The translations under genes and the position numbers were made by a program. Shown one piece after another: positions 51,482-60,756 of a stretch of DNA of 64,000 nt (positions are counted from its first letter, which is position 1; each line of letters opens with the position of its first letter). Source of the stretch: Knoellia sp. p5-6-4 (GTDB lineage: Bacteria; Actinomycetota; Actinomycetes; Actinomycetales; Dermatophilaceae); assembly GCF_029222705.1 (NCBI RefSeq), contig NZ_JARGZF010000001.1, forward strand, positions 1,856,437 through 1,920,436, given 5' to 3'. Under the pieces are notes generated by a model. The model did not search any database and was not told where the DNA came from. It saw only the letters and a list, made by a program, of their open reading frames with translations.

Positions 51482-51925
51482 TCAAGACGCTGCCGTGATC
51501 ACCGCCAGGGCTGCTCCGGCGAACGAGACGACCGCGCCGAGAGCTCGCAGCCGGTCGGCGCGCAGCAGGCGGACCACCATGGCCTGGTCGCGTTCGTGAG
51601 CCAGGCGCCGGTGCAGGGGAGCGGCCGTGCTCGCGGTGGTCAGCCCCGAGACGAGGGCACCGGTGACCGACACGAGCACCCAGGCGCCGCCGCGCCCGGT
51701 CGGCACCGTGAGCAGAGCCCACGCTCCGGAGAGCACGAGGGCGCCGTAGGTCAGCACCACGAGCGGCGTGATGCCCCGGCTGTGCCGGCTGTGCGCGAGC
51801 TTCCAGCCCGCGTCGTCCACCTGCGCGAGGGCCGGGTAGACGACCATGGTCACCGTCAGCTGGAACCCCAGGTGCAGGGCGCTCGCCACCAGGAGGGCGA
51901 CGAGGGCCGCGTCCGAGCCGGTCAT
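51482..51925 (-). CDS. Four-helix membrane protein (DUF1772-like)
   Basis: A 147-aa protein with four hydrophobic segments. SALHLGFQLTVTMVVYPALAQV near the N-terminus and a WKLAHSRHSRGITPL loop resemble bacterial DUF1772-type proteins. The start ATG 51925 follows a short gap after the divergent 2H phosphoesterase gene. Function unknown. Confidence 0.6.
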   Translation of the reverse strand: MTGSDAALVALLVASALHLGFQLTVTMVVYPALAQVDDAGWKLAHSRHSRGITPLVVLTYGALVLSGAWALLTVPTGRGGAWVLVSVTGALVSGLTTASTAAPLHRRLAHERDQAMVVRLLRADRLRALGAVVSFAGAALAVITAAS

Positions 51926-51961
51926 GCTGGGCAGGCTAGGGACCAACGGAGAGGAGCGCGC

Positions 51962-52471
51962 GTGCAGACGGTCGAGCTGCTCCTCGACGAGGCCACCGAC
52001 CTGGCCGTGAGGGCCGAGTGGCAGCGGCTCGCCGACGTCGGGCTGCCCAGCCAGGCGCTCCACACCGGCAGCACGAATGCCCCCCACATCACCCTGGCCG
52101 TCGCCCGCGCCATCCCCGCGGAAGTGGAGCAGGGCGTCGCCCTGTTGGTGCAGCACCTGCCGGTGCCGGTGGAGCTCGGCGCCCTCGTCGTCTTCGGCAG
52201 CCGACGGCTCGCCCTCGCCCGGCTGGTCGTCGCGCAGTCCGACCTCCTCGGCCTCCACGCGGCGACCGCCGCCGCGGTGCGGGAGTGTCCCGGTGTCCCG
52301 CACTACCTCACGGCCGGGCACTGGACGCCTCACGTCACCCTTGCCCGAGGCCTCAGCACTGCCCAGGTGGGCACCGCCCTCGAGACGCTGGGCCAGGTGG
52401 ACGGCCTCGCCGGCAGGATCGAGCGGATGCGCCGCTGGGACAGCGAGCGACGCCGGGCCTGGCTCCTCTGA
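51962..52471 (+). CDS. 2H phosphoesterase / 2'-5' RNA ligase-like protein
   Basis: A 169-aa protein with two H-x-T motifs, HITLAV (near 40) and HVTLARG (near 124), the catalytic pair of the 2H superfamily. Members open or close cyclic phosphodiesters of RNA or nucleotide signals. The GTG at 51962 has GGAG upstream. The substrate is unknown. Confidence 0.8.
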   Translation: MQTVELLLDEATDLAVRAEWQRLADVGLPSQALHTGSTNAPHITLAVARAIPAEVEQGVALLVQHLPVPVELGALVVFGSRRLALARLVVAQSDLLGLHAATAAAVRECPGVPHYLTAGHWTPHVTLARGLSTAQVGTALETLGQVDGLAGRIERMRRWDSERRRAWLL

Positions 52472-52502
52472 GGCCACGAGCCAGGCCGCGGCGACGCCTC
52501 AT

Positions 52503-52739
52503 GGCGTCGAGGTCGCCGGCCGCTGCCCACTCGAGGCCCTGACCCGCATCTGGCGCGGCGAGCTGTCCTGGCCCGGTGCGGTGCGCACAGGCCGGGTCGA
52601 GCTCGAGGGCCCGGAGGAGGTGCGTCGCGCGGCGGTGCCGTCGTGGCTCGGCCGCTCGAGGCTCGCCGACGCCCTCGCCGCGGCTGCGGAGCCCGCCCCG
52701 CACCCGGCCGGCGGGGGCAGGCAGCCGGCCAGCGCCTGA
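52503..52739 (+). pseudogene. Fragment resembling the C-terminal SCP2-like part of an HxlR-type regulator
   Basis: About 78 codons contain ALTRIWRGELSWPGAVRTG and VRRAAVPSWLGRSRLADAL, a pattern seen at the C-terminus of HxlR/ArsR-like regulators fused to a sterol-carrier-like domain. The DNA-binding half is missing; upstream codons are unrelated and overlap the end of the previous gene. Identification rests on a short stretch. Confidence 0.55.
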
Positions 52740-52750
52740 GGTCACGGCAC

Positions 52751-52793
52751 GACGAAGGCCCCCGATCCGCCGGTGCGGAGCGGGGGCCTCGTC
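52751..52793. terminator. Terminator between the regulator fragment and the surface-protein gene
   Basis: A 13-bp stem (GACGA-GGCCCCCG against CGGGGGCCTCGTC) with one bulged base and a 16-nt loop. It lies between convergent reading frames and probably works in both directions. Confidence 0.75.
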
Positions 52794-52821
52794 AGGGCCT
52801 CAACGGCTCAGGCGCGACGGT

Positions 52822-53727
52822 TTAGGCGCGGCGGCTCAGCCGCAGTGCGCCGGCGCCGGCGGCGACAAGCGCGAGGGCGATCGCGGTCAGCGGCCCGTTC
52901 TCGGAGCCGGTGTTGGCCAGCTCACGACGCGCGGTCGTGGTGTCGACCGGGACCGCGGAGCGGGCGACCGCCGGGGTGATGGTGAACTCCGCGAAGCCCA
53001 TCGCCGTCGGCAGCTGGTCGGCGTCCGCGAGCGCCTCCAGGCCGGAGTCCTCCAGCACCGACAACTCGAGGTCGCTGCTGCCGCACAGCACGAGGGCGGC
53101 CGCGTCACCCGTCGAGGGGGTGGAGGAGCCGGACGTGGCGATCGGCACGTCGACCGACACGCGGCCGTCCGCGGCGAGGGTCACCTCGCGGGTGAAGAAC
53201 GGCTCGTCGGCTTCCTCGTTGCCGGCCATGACCACGGCCTTGGCCGAGCCCTTCGGGCAGGTGGCCGACACCCTCAGGTTCCCGCCGAGCGCCACGGTGC
53301 GGGCGGACAGGGCGACCTCGATCACCTCGAAGTCGAAGTCGAAGTCGACGTCGGAGACGAAGATGTCGAGGCTGGCGCTCGCGAGTGGGTCGGGCTGGCT
53401 GTAGATGACGCAGTCGACGGTCACGGTCGCCGGGCCCGCGGCAGCCCCGGTGAGGTCGAGCACCACGTCGTAGGCGCCGTCGGCGTCGACGTCGGAGGCG
53501 CCGCCACCCACCATCTTGCCGTCCTGGGTCAGGGTGACCACGGCCTCCTCCGCCGTGGTAGGGCAGTCGCCGAAGGCGCCGAGCGGCTCGTCGATGTAGG
53601 CGAAGTCGGTCTCGACCTCGATGGTCGCGCCGGGCGCGGCGTGGGCAGGCGCCACCGTGGCGGCCAGCGTGCCGCCCGTGGCGAGCAGCGTGGCCAGCGC
53701 CAGGGCGCGGGTGCGGGCAGACAGCAT
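52822..53727 (-). CDS. Sortase-anchored surface protein (LAXTG motif)
   Basis: A 301-aa exported protein: signal peptide (about 1-30, ARTRALALATLLATGG...AHA), an extracellular part with four cysteines and an unusual acidic SDVDFDFDFEVIEV segment, and a C-terminal sorting signal L-A-N-T-G followed by a hydrophobic helix and R-R-A. LAXTG is the recognition form of class E sortases of actinobacteria. No sortase gene is in the window. A 6-bp hairpin GGGTCC/GGACCC lies in its leader. Ligand or role unknown. Confidence 0.8.
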   Translation of the reverse strand: MLSARTRALALATLLATGGTLAATVAPAHAAPGATIEVETDFAYIDEPLGAFGDCPTTAEEAVVTLTQDGKMVGGGASDVDADGAYDVVLDLTGAAAGPATVTVDCVIYSQPDPLASASLDIFVSDVDFDFDFEVIEVALSARTVALGGNLRVSATCPKGSAKAVVMAGNEEADEPFFTREVTLAADGRVSVDVPIATSGSSTPSTGDAAALVLCGSSDLELSVLEDSGLEALADADQLPTAMGFAEFTITPAVARSAVPVDTTTARRELANTGSENGPLTAIALALVAAGAGALRLSRRA

Positions 53728-53868
53728 GCGATCACCTATCGGTCGTGGGGTCCCCTCCGGGGCGGACCCTACTGCCCGGGTTGGCCCCAAAAGTGACGAG
53801 TGCCGCGAATGCCCGAAGGACTGCCCGAACGGATGATCCCCGCTGGGGCCAGCCACCCGCCGCCGGCG

Positions 53869-54843
53869 TCAGCGGCCTCGGCAGGACCCGGTGCGGAAGG
53901 GCTCGATGGCGGCTTCGGTGCCCGAGGTCGGGAAGGCCACCGGCACCCGCGTGGTGGTCTGGCGCACCGGGACCGTGCTCACGCGGTTGGCCGCGAGGGC
54001 CGCACGCAGGTGACGGGCGAGGGACGCCACCTCGGCCACGCCGAGGTCCGCGTCGCGGCGCACCCGCGGTGCCACCGCCCACGCCGCCCGCTGGGCCGCG
54101 AGCGGGTCAGCCAGCCCGTCGGCCGCCTGCCCGATGACCTCGACCGCGTGGGCAGTGCGCGTGCGGTCCGCATCGGTCACCGGCACCCAGCGGCCGTCGC
54201 GCAGTGCCTCGGGCCGGCGCGAGCGCACCCACGCCAGGGCCTGCGTGCCGTCCAGCACCTGGGTCCCCGCACGCGGCAGCCGGAGCCCCGACTTGTTGTC
54301 GCGCAGGGGTTCCCAGGTGGTGACGGTCACGCCACCGGTGGCGTCGACGAGGTCGATCAGGCCCCGGAAGTCCAGGATCGCCACGTGGTCGACGCCCACG
54401 CCGAGGTCGCGGCACAGACTGTCCACCATGGCCTGCGGCCCGTCGACCAGCGCCAGCCCCAGGCGGTGCGGCCTGCCCGAGCCGGCACCCACGTAGAGGT
54501 CGCGGGGGATCGACAGCAGCTGCGCCCCACCTCCGCCGCGCGTGCGCAGCACCATGACCAGGTCGGCCCGCTCACTGCTCGCCTGGTGCCGGTCGGCATA
54601 CCGCTCGCGGTCCGCCTCGGGGAGCCGGCCGCGCGAGTCCGAGCCCAGGAGCAGGTATGCCGTGCCGTCTCCCGAACCGGGCGTGGTCACCGCGACGGTC
54701 GGGGCGCGGTGCAGGATCAGCGCCACGTCCGCGGCAGCCACCGTGACCACCAGGGCAAGGGCCACCAGCACAGCTCGGGCCGCACGGCGTGCCCGCGCCG
54801 GCCGGCGACGCGGCAGGCGGGACGGGGCGGCGGACGTGGGCAC
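53869..54843 (-). CDS. LytR-CpsA-Psr (LCP) family protein
   Basis: A 324-aa membrane-anchored phosphotransferase that links secondary polymers such as teichoic acid or arabinogalactan-type glycans to peptidoglycan. A short basic cytoplasmic tail, one helix (about 22-44), then the LCP domain with LLLGSDSRG, RADLVMVL, SIPRDLYV, and the late RSRRPEALRDG segment containing basic catalytic residues. It is upstream of the surface-protein gene on the same strand. Confidence 0.9.
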   Translation of the reverse strand: MPTSAAPSRLPRRRPARARRAARAVLVALALVVTVAAADVALILHRAPTVAVTTPGSGDGTAYLLLGSDSRGRLPEADRERYADRHQASSERADLVMVLRTRGGGGAQLLSIPRDLYVGAGSGRPHRLGLALVDGPQAMVDSLCRDLGVGVDHVAILDFRGLIDLVDATGGVTVTTWEPLRDNKSGLRLPRAGTQVLDGTQALAWVRSRRPEALRDGRWVPVTDADRTRTAHAVEVIGQAADGLADPLAAQRAAWAVAPRVRRDADLGVAEVASLARHLRAALAANRVSTVPVRQTTTRVPVAFPTSGTEAAIEPFRTGSCRGR

Positions 54844-54914
54844 GGGGAGCAGTGTCCCCCACCGGCCACGTCACCCGTGCCGCACCGGCGACGCGTCGTT
54901 CGGAGGTCGCCCGG

Positions 54915-56975
54915 CTACCGCCGGCCGCGGCGCACCCGGAGGTAGTCGGCGACGACGTACTCGCCCAACCGGTACACCGACGGGGTGAAGACGCGGCCGC
55001 CGGCCCGTCGCGCCACGGCGTCGACGAACCTCGCCAGCCCCGGGTCGTCACCCAGCATGAAGACGTTCAGGGCAGCTCCGCTGCGCCGCAGCTCGTCGAC
55101 CTGCGCGACCGTCGCCCGCACCGTCTCGGCAGTGGGCGGCCACCTGAACTGCGGCTCGCCGTCCGCGCCGAGGTGGGCCGTCGGCTCGCCGTCGGTCACG
55201 ACCAGCACCACCGGCTCGGCGTCCGGGTGCCGGCGCAGGTGCCGGCCCGCAAGCATGAGCGCGTGCTGGAGGTTGGTGCCCTGCACCCACTCCGGCTCCG
55301 CCTCGACCAGCTGCACGGGGGTGAGCCGTCGCGCGGCGATGTTGAAGCCGATGATTTGCAGCGCGTCGTGGCGGAACCGGGTCTGCACCAGGTGCGACAG
55401 CGCCAGCGCGGTCTGCTTCATGGGGCCCCAACGACCCTCCTGGAGCATCGAGAACGACATGTCGACGCACAGTGCGACCGCGGCCGTCGTGCGCCGCTCC
55501 GTCTCGACGACTTCGAAGTCCTCGACGAGCAGGCTCACGGCGGAGGTTGCGGAGTCCTCGGTGCCCGCGCCGCGCGGCATACCGCCGTCAGGGGACAGGC
55601 CGGCGGCAGCGGTGCGACGCAACGCGTTCGAGACCGTGCGCACCGTGTCGAGTGGCAGCTCGTCACCGAACTCCCACGCCCGGCTCAGGCCCGTGGGCTC
55701 GTCGGCCTGGCCCGGCTGGCGGTCGTCGTGGTCGCCGCGGCCCGTGGCGGACAGGTGGTCGAAGACCCGCCGCAGGGCCGTCTCGCCGAGCCGGCGCACC
55801 GCGCGGGGGGTGAGCCGCAGGCCGTCGTCCCCTCGCGACAGGTAGCCCTGCCGCTCCAGCTCGCGCTCGAGCTGGCGCAGCGCCTCGAAGTCGCGGGCGG
55901 CGGCAGGGCCGAGGCGTTGCTCGAGCCGCTCCACGTCGACGTCGTCGAGGCTGGCCCCGGCATACCCTTGGGCAAGCTGGTCCGAGAGTGCCTCGAGGTC
56001 GGCGAGCTCGGCCACCGCCTCCACCGCGTCGCCGTAGCCCAGCGGCTCTCCGCCCTGCATGCGCACCGGACTCCCACGGTCCAGGCCCGGGCGCAGGGCG
56101 CGCAGGTTGTCCGACAGCTGCGCCATCTGCGCGGCCAGGTCGGGGTCGCCCAGCGCGTCGGCCACGAGCTGCGAGAGCTGCGCGCGCTGCTCCGGGCTGA
56201 GCGAGGCCATCATCCGGGCTGCGGCGGCCTGCCGGCGGGCCAGGGCGTCGATGAGCTCGTCGACGTCCTTCGGCTGCTCGGGGAAGAGGTCGCCGTGGCG
56301 GTCCATGAACTCGCGGAACCGGTCGGTGGTGTCCTCGCCCCGGGCGTGCGCGGCGAGCAGCGCGTTGAGGTCGGCGAGCATGTCCTTCACCGCCTGCATC
56401 GCCTCCGGGTCCTGCCCCGACAGGGCCTGCTCGAGCCCGGTGAACTGTGCGTCGAGCACCTCCCGTCGCAGCATCTGCTGGATCTGGTCGTAGATCTCCT
56501 TGGCCTCGGGGGAGTGCCACTCGTGGTCGGCCAGCGCCCGCACGGCGCCGGCCACGTCGTCGGGCAGCGTCGCGAGGTCCATCTCGGCGAGGCGGGCCGC
56601 GTCGGTCTGCTCGGCGGCGAGGGTGTCGCGCTCGGCAGCCAGCGCCTGGTCGAGCATCGCCCGCACCTGGTCGAGGGTGCCGCCGAGGTCACCACGGCGT
56701 CGGGCCGCCTCCCGCATCCGGCGGATCCGGTCGGCCAGCTGGTCGAGCCCGCCCCGGCCGTCCAGCCCTCGGCGAAGCAGGTCCTGCAGCGCCTCGCGAG
56801 CGCTGCCTCCGGCGAGGACCTCCCGCCCTACCTCGTCGAGCGCGGCCCGCACGTCGTAGGGCGGCGCGAGCGGGTCTGGGCCGCCGCGCCACGGCCCGTA
56901 GCGGAAGCGGCCGTGGTGGGCCGGGTCCGGGCGGCCGGGGAAACCGGACGAGGAGGAGCCGGACGAGCCGGGCAC
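54915..56975 (-). CDS. VWA domain protein, partner of the MoxR-type ATPase
   Basis: A 686-aa cytoplasmic protein with a long helical, charged N-terminal region (about 40-480, repeated Ala/Leu/Arg heptads) and a C-terminal von Willebrand A domain with the MIDAS motif D-M-S-F-S near residue 505. Such proteins are encoded beside MoxR-type AAA+ ATPases and are thought to act with them in remodelling or metal-cofactor insertion. The gene starts 9 bp after the ATPase stop, so they are one operon. Target unknown. Confidence 0.88.
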   Translation of the reverse strand: MPGSSGSSSSGFPGRPDPAHHGRFRYGPWRGGPDPLAPPYDVRAALDEVGREVLAGGSAREALQDLLRRGLDGRGGLDQLADRIRRMREAARRRGDLGGTLDQVRAMLDQALAAERDTLAAEQTDAARLAEMDLATLPDDVAGAVRALADHEWHSPEAKEIYDQIQQMLRREVLDAQFTGLEQALSGQDPEAMQAVKDMLADLNALLAAHARGEDTTDRFREFMDRHGDLFPEQPKDVDELIDALARRQAAAARMMASLSPEQRAQLSQLVADALGDPDLAAQMAQLSDNLRALRPGLDRGSPVRMQGGEPLGYGDAVEAVAELADLEALSDQLAQGYAGASLDDVDVERLEQRLGPAAARDFEALRQLERELERQGYLSRGDDGLRLTPRAVRRLGETALRRVFDHLSATGRGDHDDRQPGQADEPTGLSRAWEFGDELPLDTVRTVSNALRRTAAAGLSPDGGMPRGAGTEDSATSAVSLLVEDFEVVETERRTTAAVALCVDMSFSMLQEGRWGPMKQTALALSHLVQTRFRHDALQIIGFNIAARRLTPVQLVEAEPEWVQGTNLQHALMLAGRHLRRHPDAEPVVLVVTDGEPTAHLGADGEPQFRWPPTAETVRATVAQVDELRRSGAALNVFMLGDDPGLARFVDAVARRAGGRVFTPSVYRLGEYVVADYLRVRRGRR

Positions 56976-56984
56976 CGGGTGCCC

Positions 56985-58376
56985 CTACGCCCCGTACACG
57001 GTGCGCCCGGCGACCGTGTCCTTGTCGATGCGGCGGGTCAGGTGCAGGCCCTCGAGCACGAACTCGACGGCCGCAGCGACCTCCCCGGGTGAGGCGTCGT
57101 CGCCGTGGCCGAGCCGGTCGAGCACCTTCGACAGGCCGGGCACCGTGCCGATCTGACCCAGCAGCTCGGCGGCAGGCACGAGCTCTCCGGTCTCGACGAC
57201 GGCGCCCTCGGCGAACAGGTCGGTGAAGCCGGAGAGGTCGAGGCCGACGAGCCGGTCGCGGAAGGTCTCGGCGACCGCCACCCGCAGCAGGTGGTCGAGC
57301 ACCTCGCGCTCGCGTCCCTCCTCGCCCATCTCGAACTCGACCTTGCCCAGCAGGGTCGGTACCGCGGTGGGCACGTCGCAGACCCGCGCGACCGCGTCGG
57401 CCTCGCCCGAGCGAGCCGCGCGACGCATCGAGGAGGCGGCGACGCTCTCGGCCCCGGCGATCGCGAAGCGCGCCGAGACACCGGACCGGTGGTCCACGGC
57501 GGCCGACTCGCGCAGGCCGCGCGTGAAGCGGGCCACCACCTCGACGAGGTGCTCCGGCACCTCGGCGACCAGGTCCGCCTCCTGCGAGATCAGCGCCACC
57601 TCGTCGGAGACCTCGAAGGGGTAGTGGGTGCGGATCTCCGCCCCGAACCGGTCCTTCAGCGGCGTGATGATGCGACCGCGGTTGGTGTAGTCCTCCGGGT
57701 TGGCGGTGGCGACGAGCAGCAGGTCGAGCGGCAGCCGCAGCGAGTAACCGCGGATCTGGATGTCCCGCTCCTCGAGCACGTTGAACAGGGCCACCTGGAT
57801 CCGCTCGGCCAGGTCGGGTAGCTCGTTGAGGCCGAAGACCCCGCGATTGGAGCGGGGCACCAGGCCGTAGTGGACCGTCTCGGGGTCGCCTAGCGTGCGG
57901 CCCTGGGCCACCTTGACGGGGTCGACGTCACCGACGAGGTCGCCGACGCTCGTGTCCGGGGTGGCGAGCTTCTCGGCATACCGCTCGCTGCGGTGACGCC
58001 ACCGGAGGGGCAGGTCGTCGCCCAGCTCGCCGCGCAGCCGCAGGCAGCGCCCGCACACCGGCTCGAGCGGGTCGTCGTTGACCTCGCAGCCCTGCACGGC
58101 CGGGCTCCACTCGTCGAGCAGGCCGCCGATCGTGCGCATCAGCCGGGTCTTGCCCTGCCCGCGCTCGCCGAGCATGACAAGGTCGTGCCCGGCCAGCAGC
58201 GCGCTCTCGAGCTCGGGCAGCACCGTGTCGTCGAAGCCGACGATGCCGGGGAAGGCCGTCTCGCCGGACCGCAGCCGGGACAGCAGGTTGTCGCGGATCT
58301 CCTGCTTCACCGTCCGGCGTTGGTGGCCCTGTGCCACCAGCGCGCCGAGAGTGGTCACCGAGGGTCGGTCGCTCAT
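56985..58376 (-). CDS. MoxR/ChlI-type AAA+ ATPase
   Basis: A 463-aa ATPase resembling magnesium-chelatase ChlI and MoxR proteins. Walker A GERGQGKT at 70-77, Walker B region VFGLNELPDLAERIQ, sensor TANPEDYTNRGRII. A C-x-N...C-x-x-C cluster (near 100-115, CEVNDDPLEPVCGRC) inserted after the Walker A region could bind zinc, a feature I see in this subfamily. Co-operonic with the VWA gene. No clear client gene is beside them. Confidence 0.88.
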   Translation of the reverse strand: MSDRPSVTTLGALVAQGHQRRTVKQEIRDNLLSRLRSGETAFPGIVGFDDTVLPELESALLAGHDLVMLGERGQGKTRLMRTIGGLLDEWSPAVQGCEVNDDPLEPVCGRCLRLRGELGDDLPLRWRHRSERYAEKLATPDTSVGDLVGDVDPVKVAQGRTLGDPETVHYGLVPRSNRGVFGLNELPDLAERIQVALFNVLEERDIQIRGYSLRLPLDLLLVATANPEDYTNRGRIITPLKDRFGAEIRTHYPFEVSDEVALISQEADLVAEVPEHLVEVVARFTRGLRESAAVDHRSGVSARFAIAGAESVAASSMRRAARSGEADAVARVCDVPTAVPTLLGKVEFEMGEEGREREVLDHLLRVAVAETFRDRLVGLDLSGFTDLFAEGAVVETGELVPAAELLGQIGTVPGLSKVLDRLGHGDDASPGEVAAAVEFVLEGLHLTRRIDKDTVAGRTVYGA

Positions 58377-58536
58377 TGGCCCACGCTACGTCCGGTGTCT
58401 CGACGGCACCACCAACGGTGTCCAGCAGGTGGCCGCGCCCGGCGCCGAGCGGGTGGGTCAGGTCTTCACCAAACGCCCGGCACCGGACGACCCGCCCTGC
58501 CACCATGCCTGACACCGATCGAGGTCAGGGGGAAGG

Positions 58537-59040
58537 GTGCGGGCAGCAACGGCAGGCCGGCGCGTCGGCGTGGTGGCCGCGGTGCTGGCGGTGCTCGCGA
58601 CCGCGAGCGGCGGCTGCGGCCTCCGGGCTCCCCAGCCCCCGGCGAACGGTGTGGCCGGCACGATCGTCAGCACCGACGACACCGGCCTGCCCGACTCCCC
58701 GGCCGGCGGGGGCTGGATCGTCGCCATTCCCGCCGAGCACATCGAGGACGTGGTCACCCTGGCCCGGAAGGGGCGCAAGGGCTTCACGTCCCGCGACCTG
58801 CCCTACTCCGGCTTCGTCCTCGACCAGAAGACCGCGCGGAAGTGGGGGGCGGTGCTCGCCGAGGTCGACGACAAGGGTCGTTTCACCCTCGAGGCGACCG
58901 GACCCCACCTGCTCTGCCGCGTGGAGGCGACCCGCACCGGCAAGCGCCTGACCGGCGGGTGCGACGACGTCTCGCTCCCAGCGGGCGGCACGGTGCGGGC
59001 CACCGTGGGGGAGGCCGGCTTCCGCGCGGGGCTGGCCTGA
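58537..59040 (+). CDS. Lipoprotein of unknown function
   Basis: A 167-aa exported protein with a signal peptide ending in the lipobox ASGGC (Cys27 lipidation site). The mature part has a beta-rich pattern (GVAGTIVSTDD; GRFTLEATGPHLLCRVEAT) with a Cys pair that could form a disulfide. The GTG at 58537 has GGGGGAAGG just upstream. It is divergent from the ATPase-VWA operon. A shared 160-bp upstream region shows no clear palindrome. No family recognised. Confidence 0.7.
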   Translation: MRAATAGRRVGVVAAVLAVLATASGGCGLRAPQPPANGVAGTIVSTDDTGLPDSPAGGGWIVAIPAEHIEDVVTLARKGRKGFTSRDLPYSGFVLDQKTARKWGAVLAEVDDKGRFTLEATGPHLLCRVEATRTGKRLTGGCDDVSLPAGGTVRATVGEAGFRAGLA

Positions 59041-59090
59041 CGCGCGAGCCTGACGCGTGAGCCTGACGCCCGACCGGCCCAGCGAGCTGG

Positions 59091-59564
59091 TCAGGAGCCG
59101 TCGGCGGCGCGCTCGAGCTCGGCGATGTCGAACCGCTGCATCCTCAGCATCGCCTCCGTCGCCCGAGCCGCCCGGTCGGGGTCGGGGTCGGACAGGAGGG
59201 CCCCGAGGCGGTTCGGCACGACCTGCCAGGAGAGCCCGAACTGGTCCTTGAGCCACCCACACGGCCCCTCCTCGCCGCCCTTGGAGAGCGAGTACCAGTA
59301 GTGGTCGACCTCCTCCTGGTCGGCGCAGTGGATCTGGAACGAGATGGCCTCGTTGAAGGTGAACTGGGGCCCACCGTTGAGGGCCACGTACGGCTGGCCG
59401 TCGAGCACGAACTCGACCGTCATCGTCTCTCCCTCCGGACGCATGCCCGCCTTGCCGTAGCGGGTGACGTTGGTGATCCTCGAGTTGGGGAAGACCGAGC
59501 AGTAGAACGTGGCGGCCTCCTCCCCCTGGGTGTCGAACCACAGGCACGGCGTGGTCTTCGGCAT
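59091..59564 (-). CDS. VOC family protein (PhnB/3-demethylubiquinone methyltransferase-like)
   Basis: A 157-aa protein of the VOC superfamily, with CLWFDTQGEEAATFYCSVFPNS at the N-terminus and the GWLKDQFGLSWQVVP C-terminal motif of the PhnB-like subgroup. These are annotated as '3-demethylubiquinone-9 3-methyltransferase' domain proteins, but actinobacteria do not make ubiquinone, so the name is only structural. AAGGAG 6 nt before ATG 59564. Confidence 0.88.
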   Translation of the reverse strand: MPKTTPCLWFDTQGEEAATFYCSVFPNSRITNVTRYGKAGMRPEGETMTVEFVLDGQPYVALNGGPQFTFNEAISFQIHCADQEEVDHYWYSLSKGGEEGPCGWLKDQFGLSWQVVPNRLGALLSDPDPDRAARATEAMLRMQRFDIAELERAADGS

Positions 59565-59709
59565 GGCTGGCTCCTTCGTCGACGGGCGTGTGGGGCGGGT
59601 GTTGTGGCGGGTGCCTTCTTCCAGTGAAGGGCCACACCACGACAGACGTCTCGGCGTCGGCGGAATCATCGCTCCGGCGAGGTCGGCGCGACGCTGCGAG
59701 ACTGGACCC

Positions 59710-60756
59710 GTGACTGACACGAGCTCCCTGCCGACCCTGCCGGACCTGCCGGCGGGTTCGACAGCCCGCACGCCCACGCTGACCGACCACGCGGCCCTGG
59801 TCGACCTCCTTGCGGCGCACCAGAGCTCGGTGCGCGGCTCCAGCTCGGTCGACCCCGAGGCGGTTGCCTCCGCGGCGACCGGCACCGCCTCGTGGACGCG
59901 CCGGCAGCTCCTCGTCGAGGACGCCGCGGGGGCTGTCGTCGCCTGGGTGAGCGTGCACGACCGCGCCGCCGGGCGCAGCGTCGTCGAGCTCACGGTGGCA
60001 CCCGGGGCGGCGGAGGCCGAGGAGCTGGCCACCGCCCTCTTCCGGTGGGCGGAGGCCACGGCGCTGGAGGTGGCGCGCCAGCGCGCGCTGCCCGGCACCC
60101 AGCTCGACGCCAGCGCGTATGCCGCCGACGAGCGGCAGCGCGGCTGGCTCACCAGGGCGGGGTACCGGCACACCCGCACGTGGCTGCAGATGAGCCGCCC
60201 GGTGGCGGCAGCCGAGGGGGAGCCGGGCGCGCTGCCGGGGCCGCGCGAGGGGGTGGCGGTGCGCCGGGTCGCCAAGCACGACGACGGGCTGCCCGTCGCC
60301 GCCGACCTGCAGACGGTGCACCACATGCTGGAGGAGTCCTTCGCGGACCACTTCAACTCCTACCGGGAGAGCTTTCCCGAGTTCGTCCAGCGGCTGCGCG
60401 AGGACCCGGGGCACCGCTGGGACCACTGGTGGATCGCCACCCTCGACGAGGGCGGCGAGCAGGTGCCCGGCGGTGCGCTCGTCAGCTCCGTCCTCGCGCC
60501 GGACGAGGCCGGGGTCGAGGGCAGCTACGTCGACTACATCGGCGTGCACCGCCGGTCGCGGGGGCGCGGCGTCGCCAAGGCCCTGCTCCACACGGTCATC
60601 GCCGACGCGGCCCGCCGGGGCCGCAACCGGGTGGGCCTCGAGGTCGACGCCGACAGCCCGACCGGGGCCGACGGGCTCTACCGGTCGATGGGGTGGGAGA
60701 CGAAGTACGAGACCGAGTCGTGGCACCGCGACGTGACCGTGGAGGACGACGCCTGA
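59710..60756 (+). CDS. Tandem GNAT acetyltransferase
   Basis: A 348-aa protein with two GNAT folds. The C-terminal one is intact, with VDYIGVHRRSRGRGVAKALLH (the acetyl-CoA-binding R/QxxGxG/A motif). The N-terminal one is degenerate. The layout resembles MshD (mycothiol synthase) but could as well be an amino-group acetyltransferase. GTG 59710 begins the family N-terminus. Its TGA overlaps the next ATG (TGATG). Confidence 0.8.
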   Translation: MTDTSSLPTLPDLPAGSTARTPTLTDHAALVDLLAAHQSSVRGSSSVDPEAVASAATGTASWTRRQLLVEDAAGAVVAWVSVHDRAAGRSVVELTVAPGAAEAEELATALFRWAEATALEVARQRALPGTQLDASAYAADERQRGWLTRAGYRHTRTWLQMSRPVAAAEGEPGALPGPREGVAVRRVAKHDDGLPVAADLQTVHHMLEESFADHFNSYRESFPEFVQRLREDPGHRWDHWWIATLDEGGEQVPGGALVSSVLAPDEAGVEGSYVDYIGVHRRSRGRGVAKALLHTVIADAARRGRNRVGLEVDADSPTGADGLYRSMGWETKYETESWHRDVTVEDDA

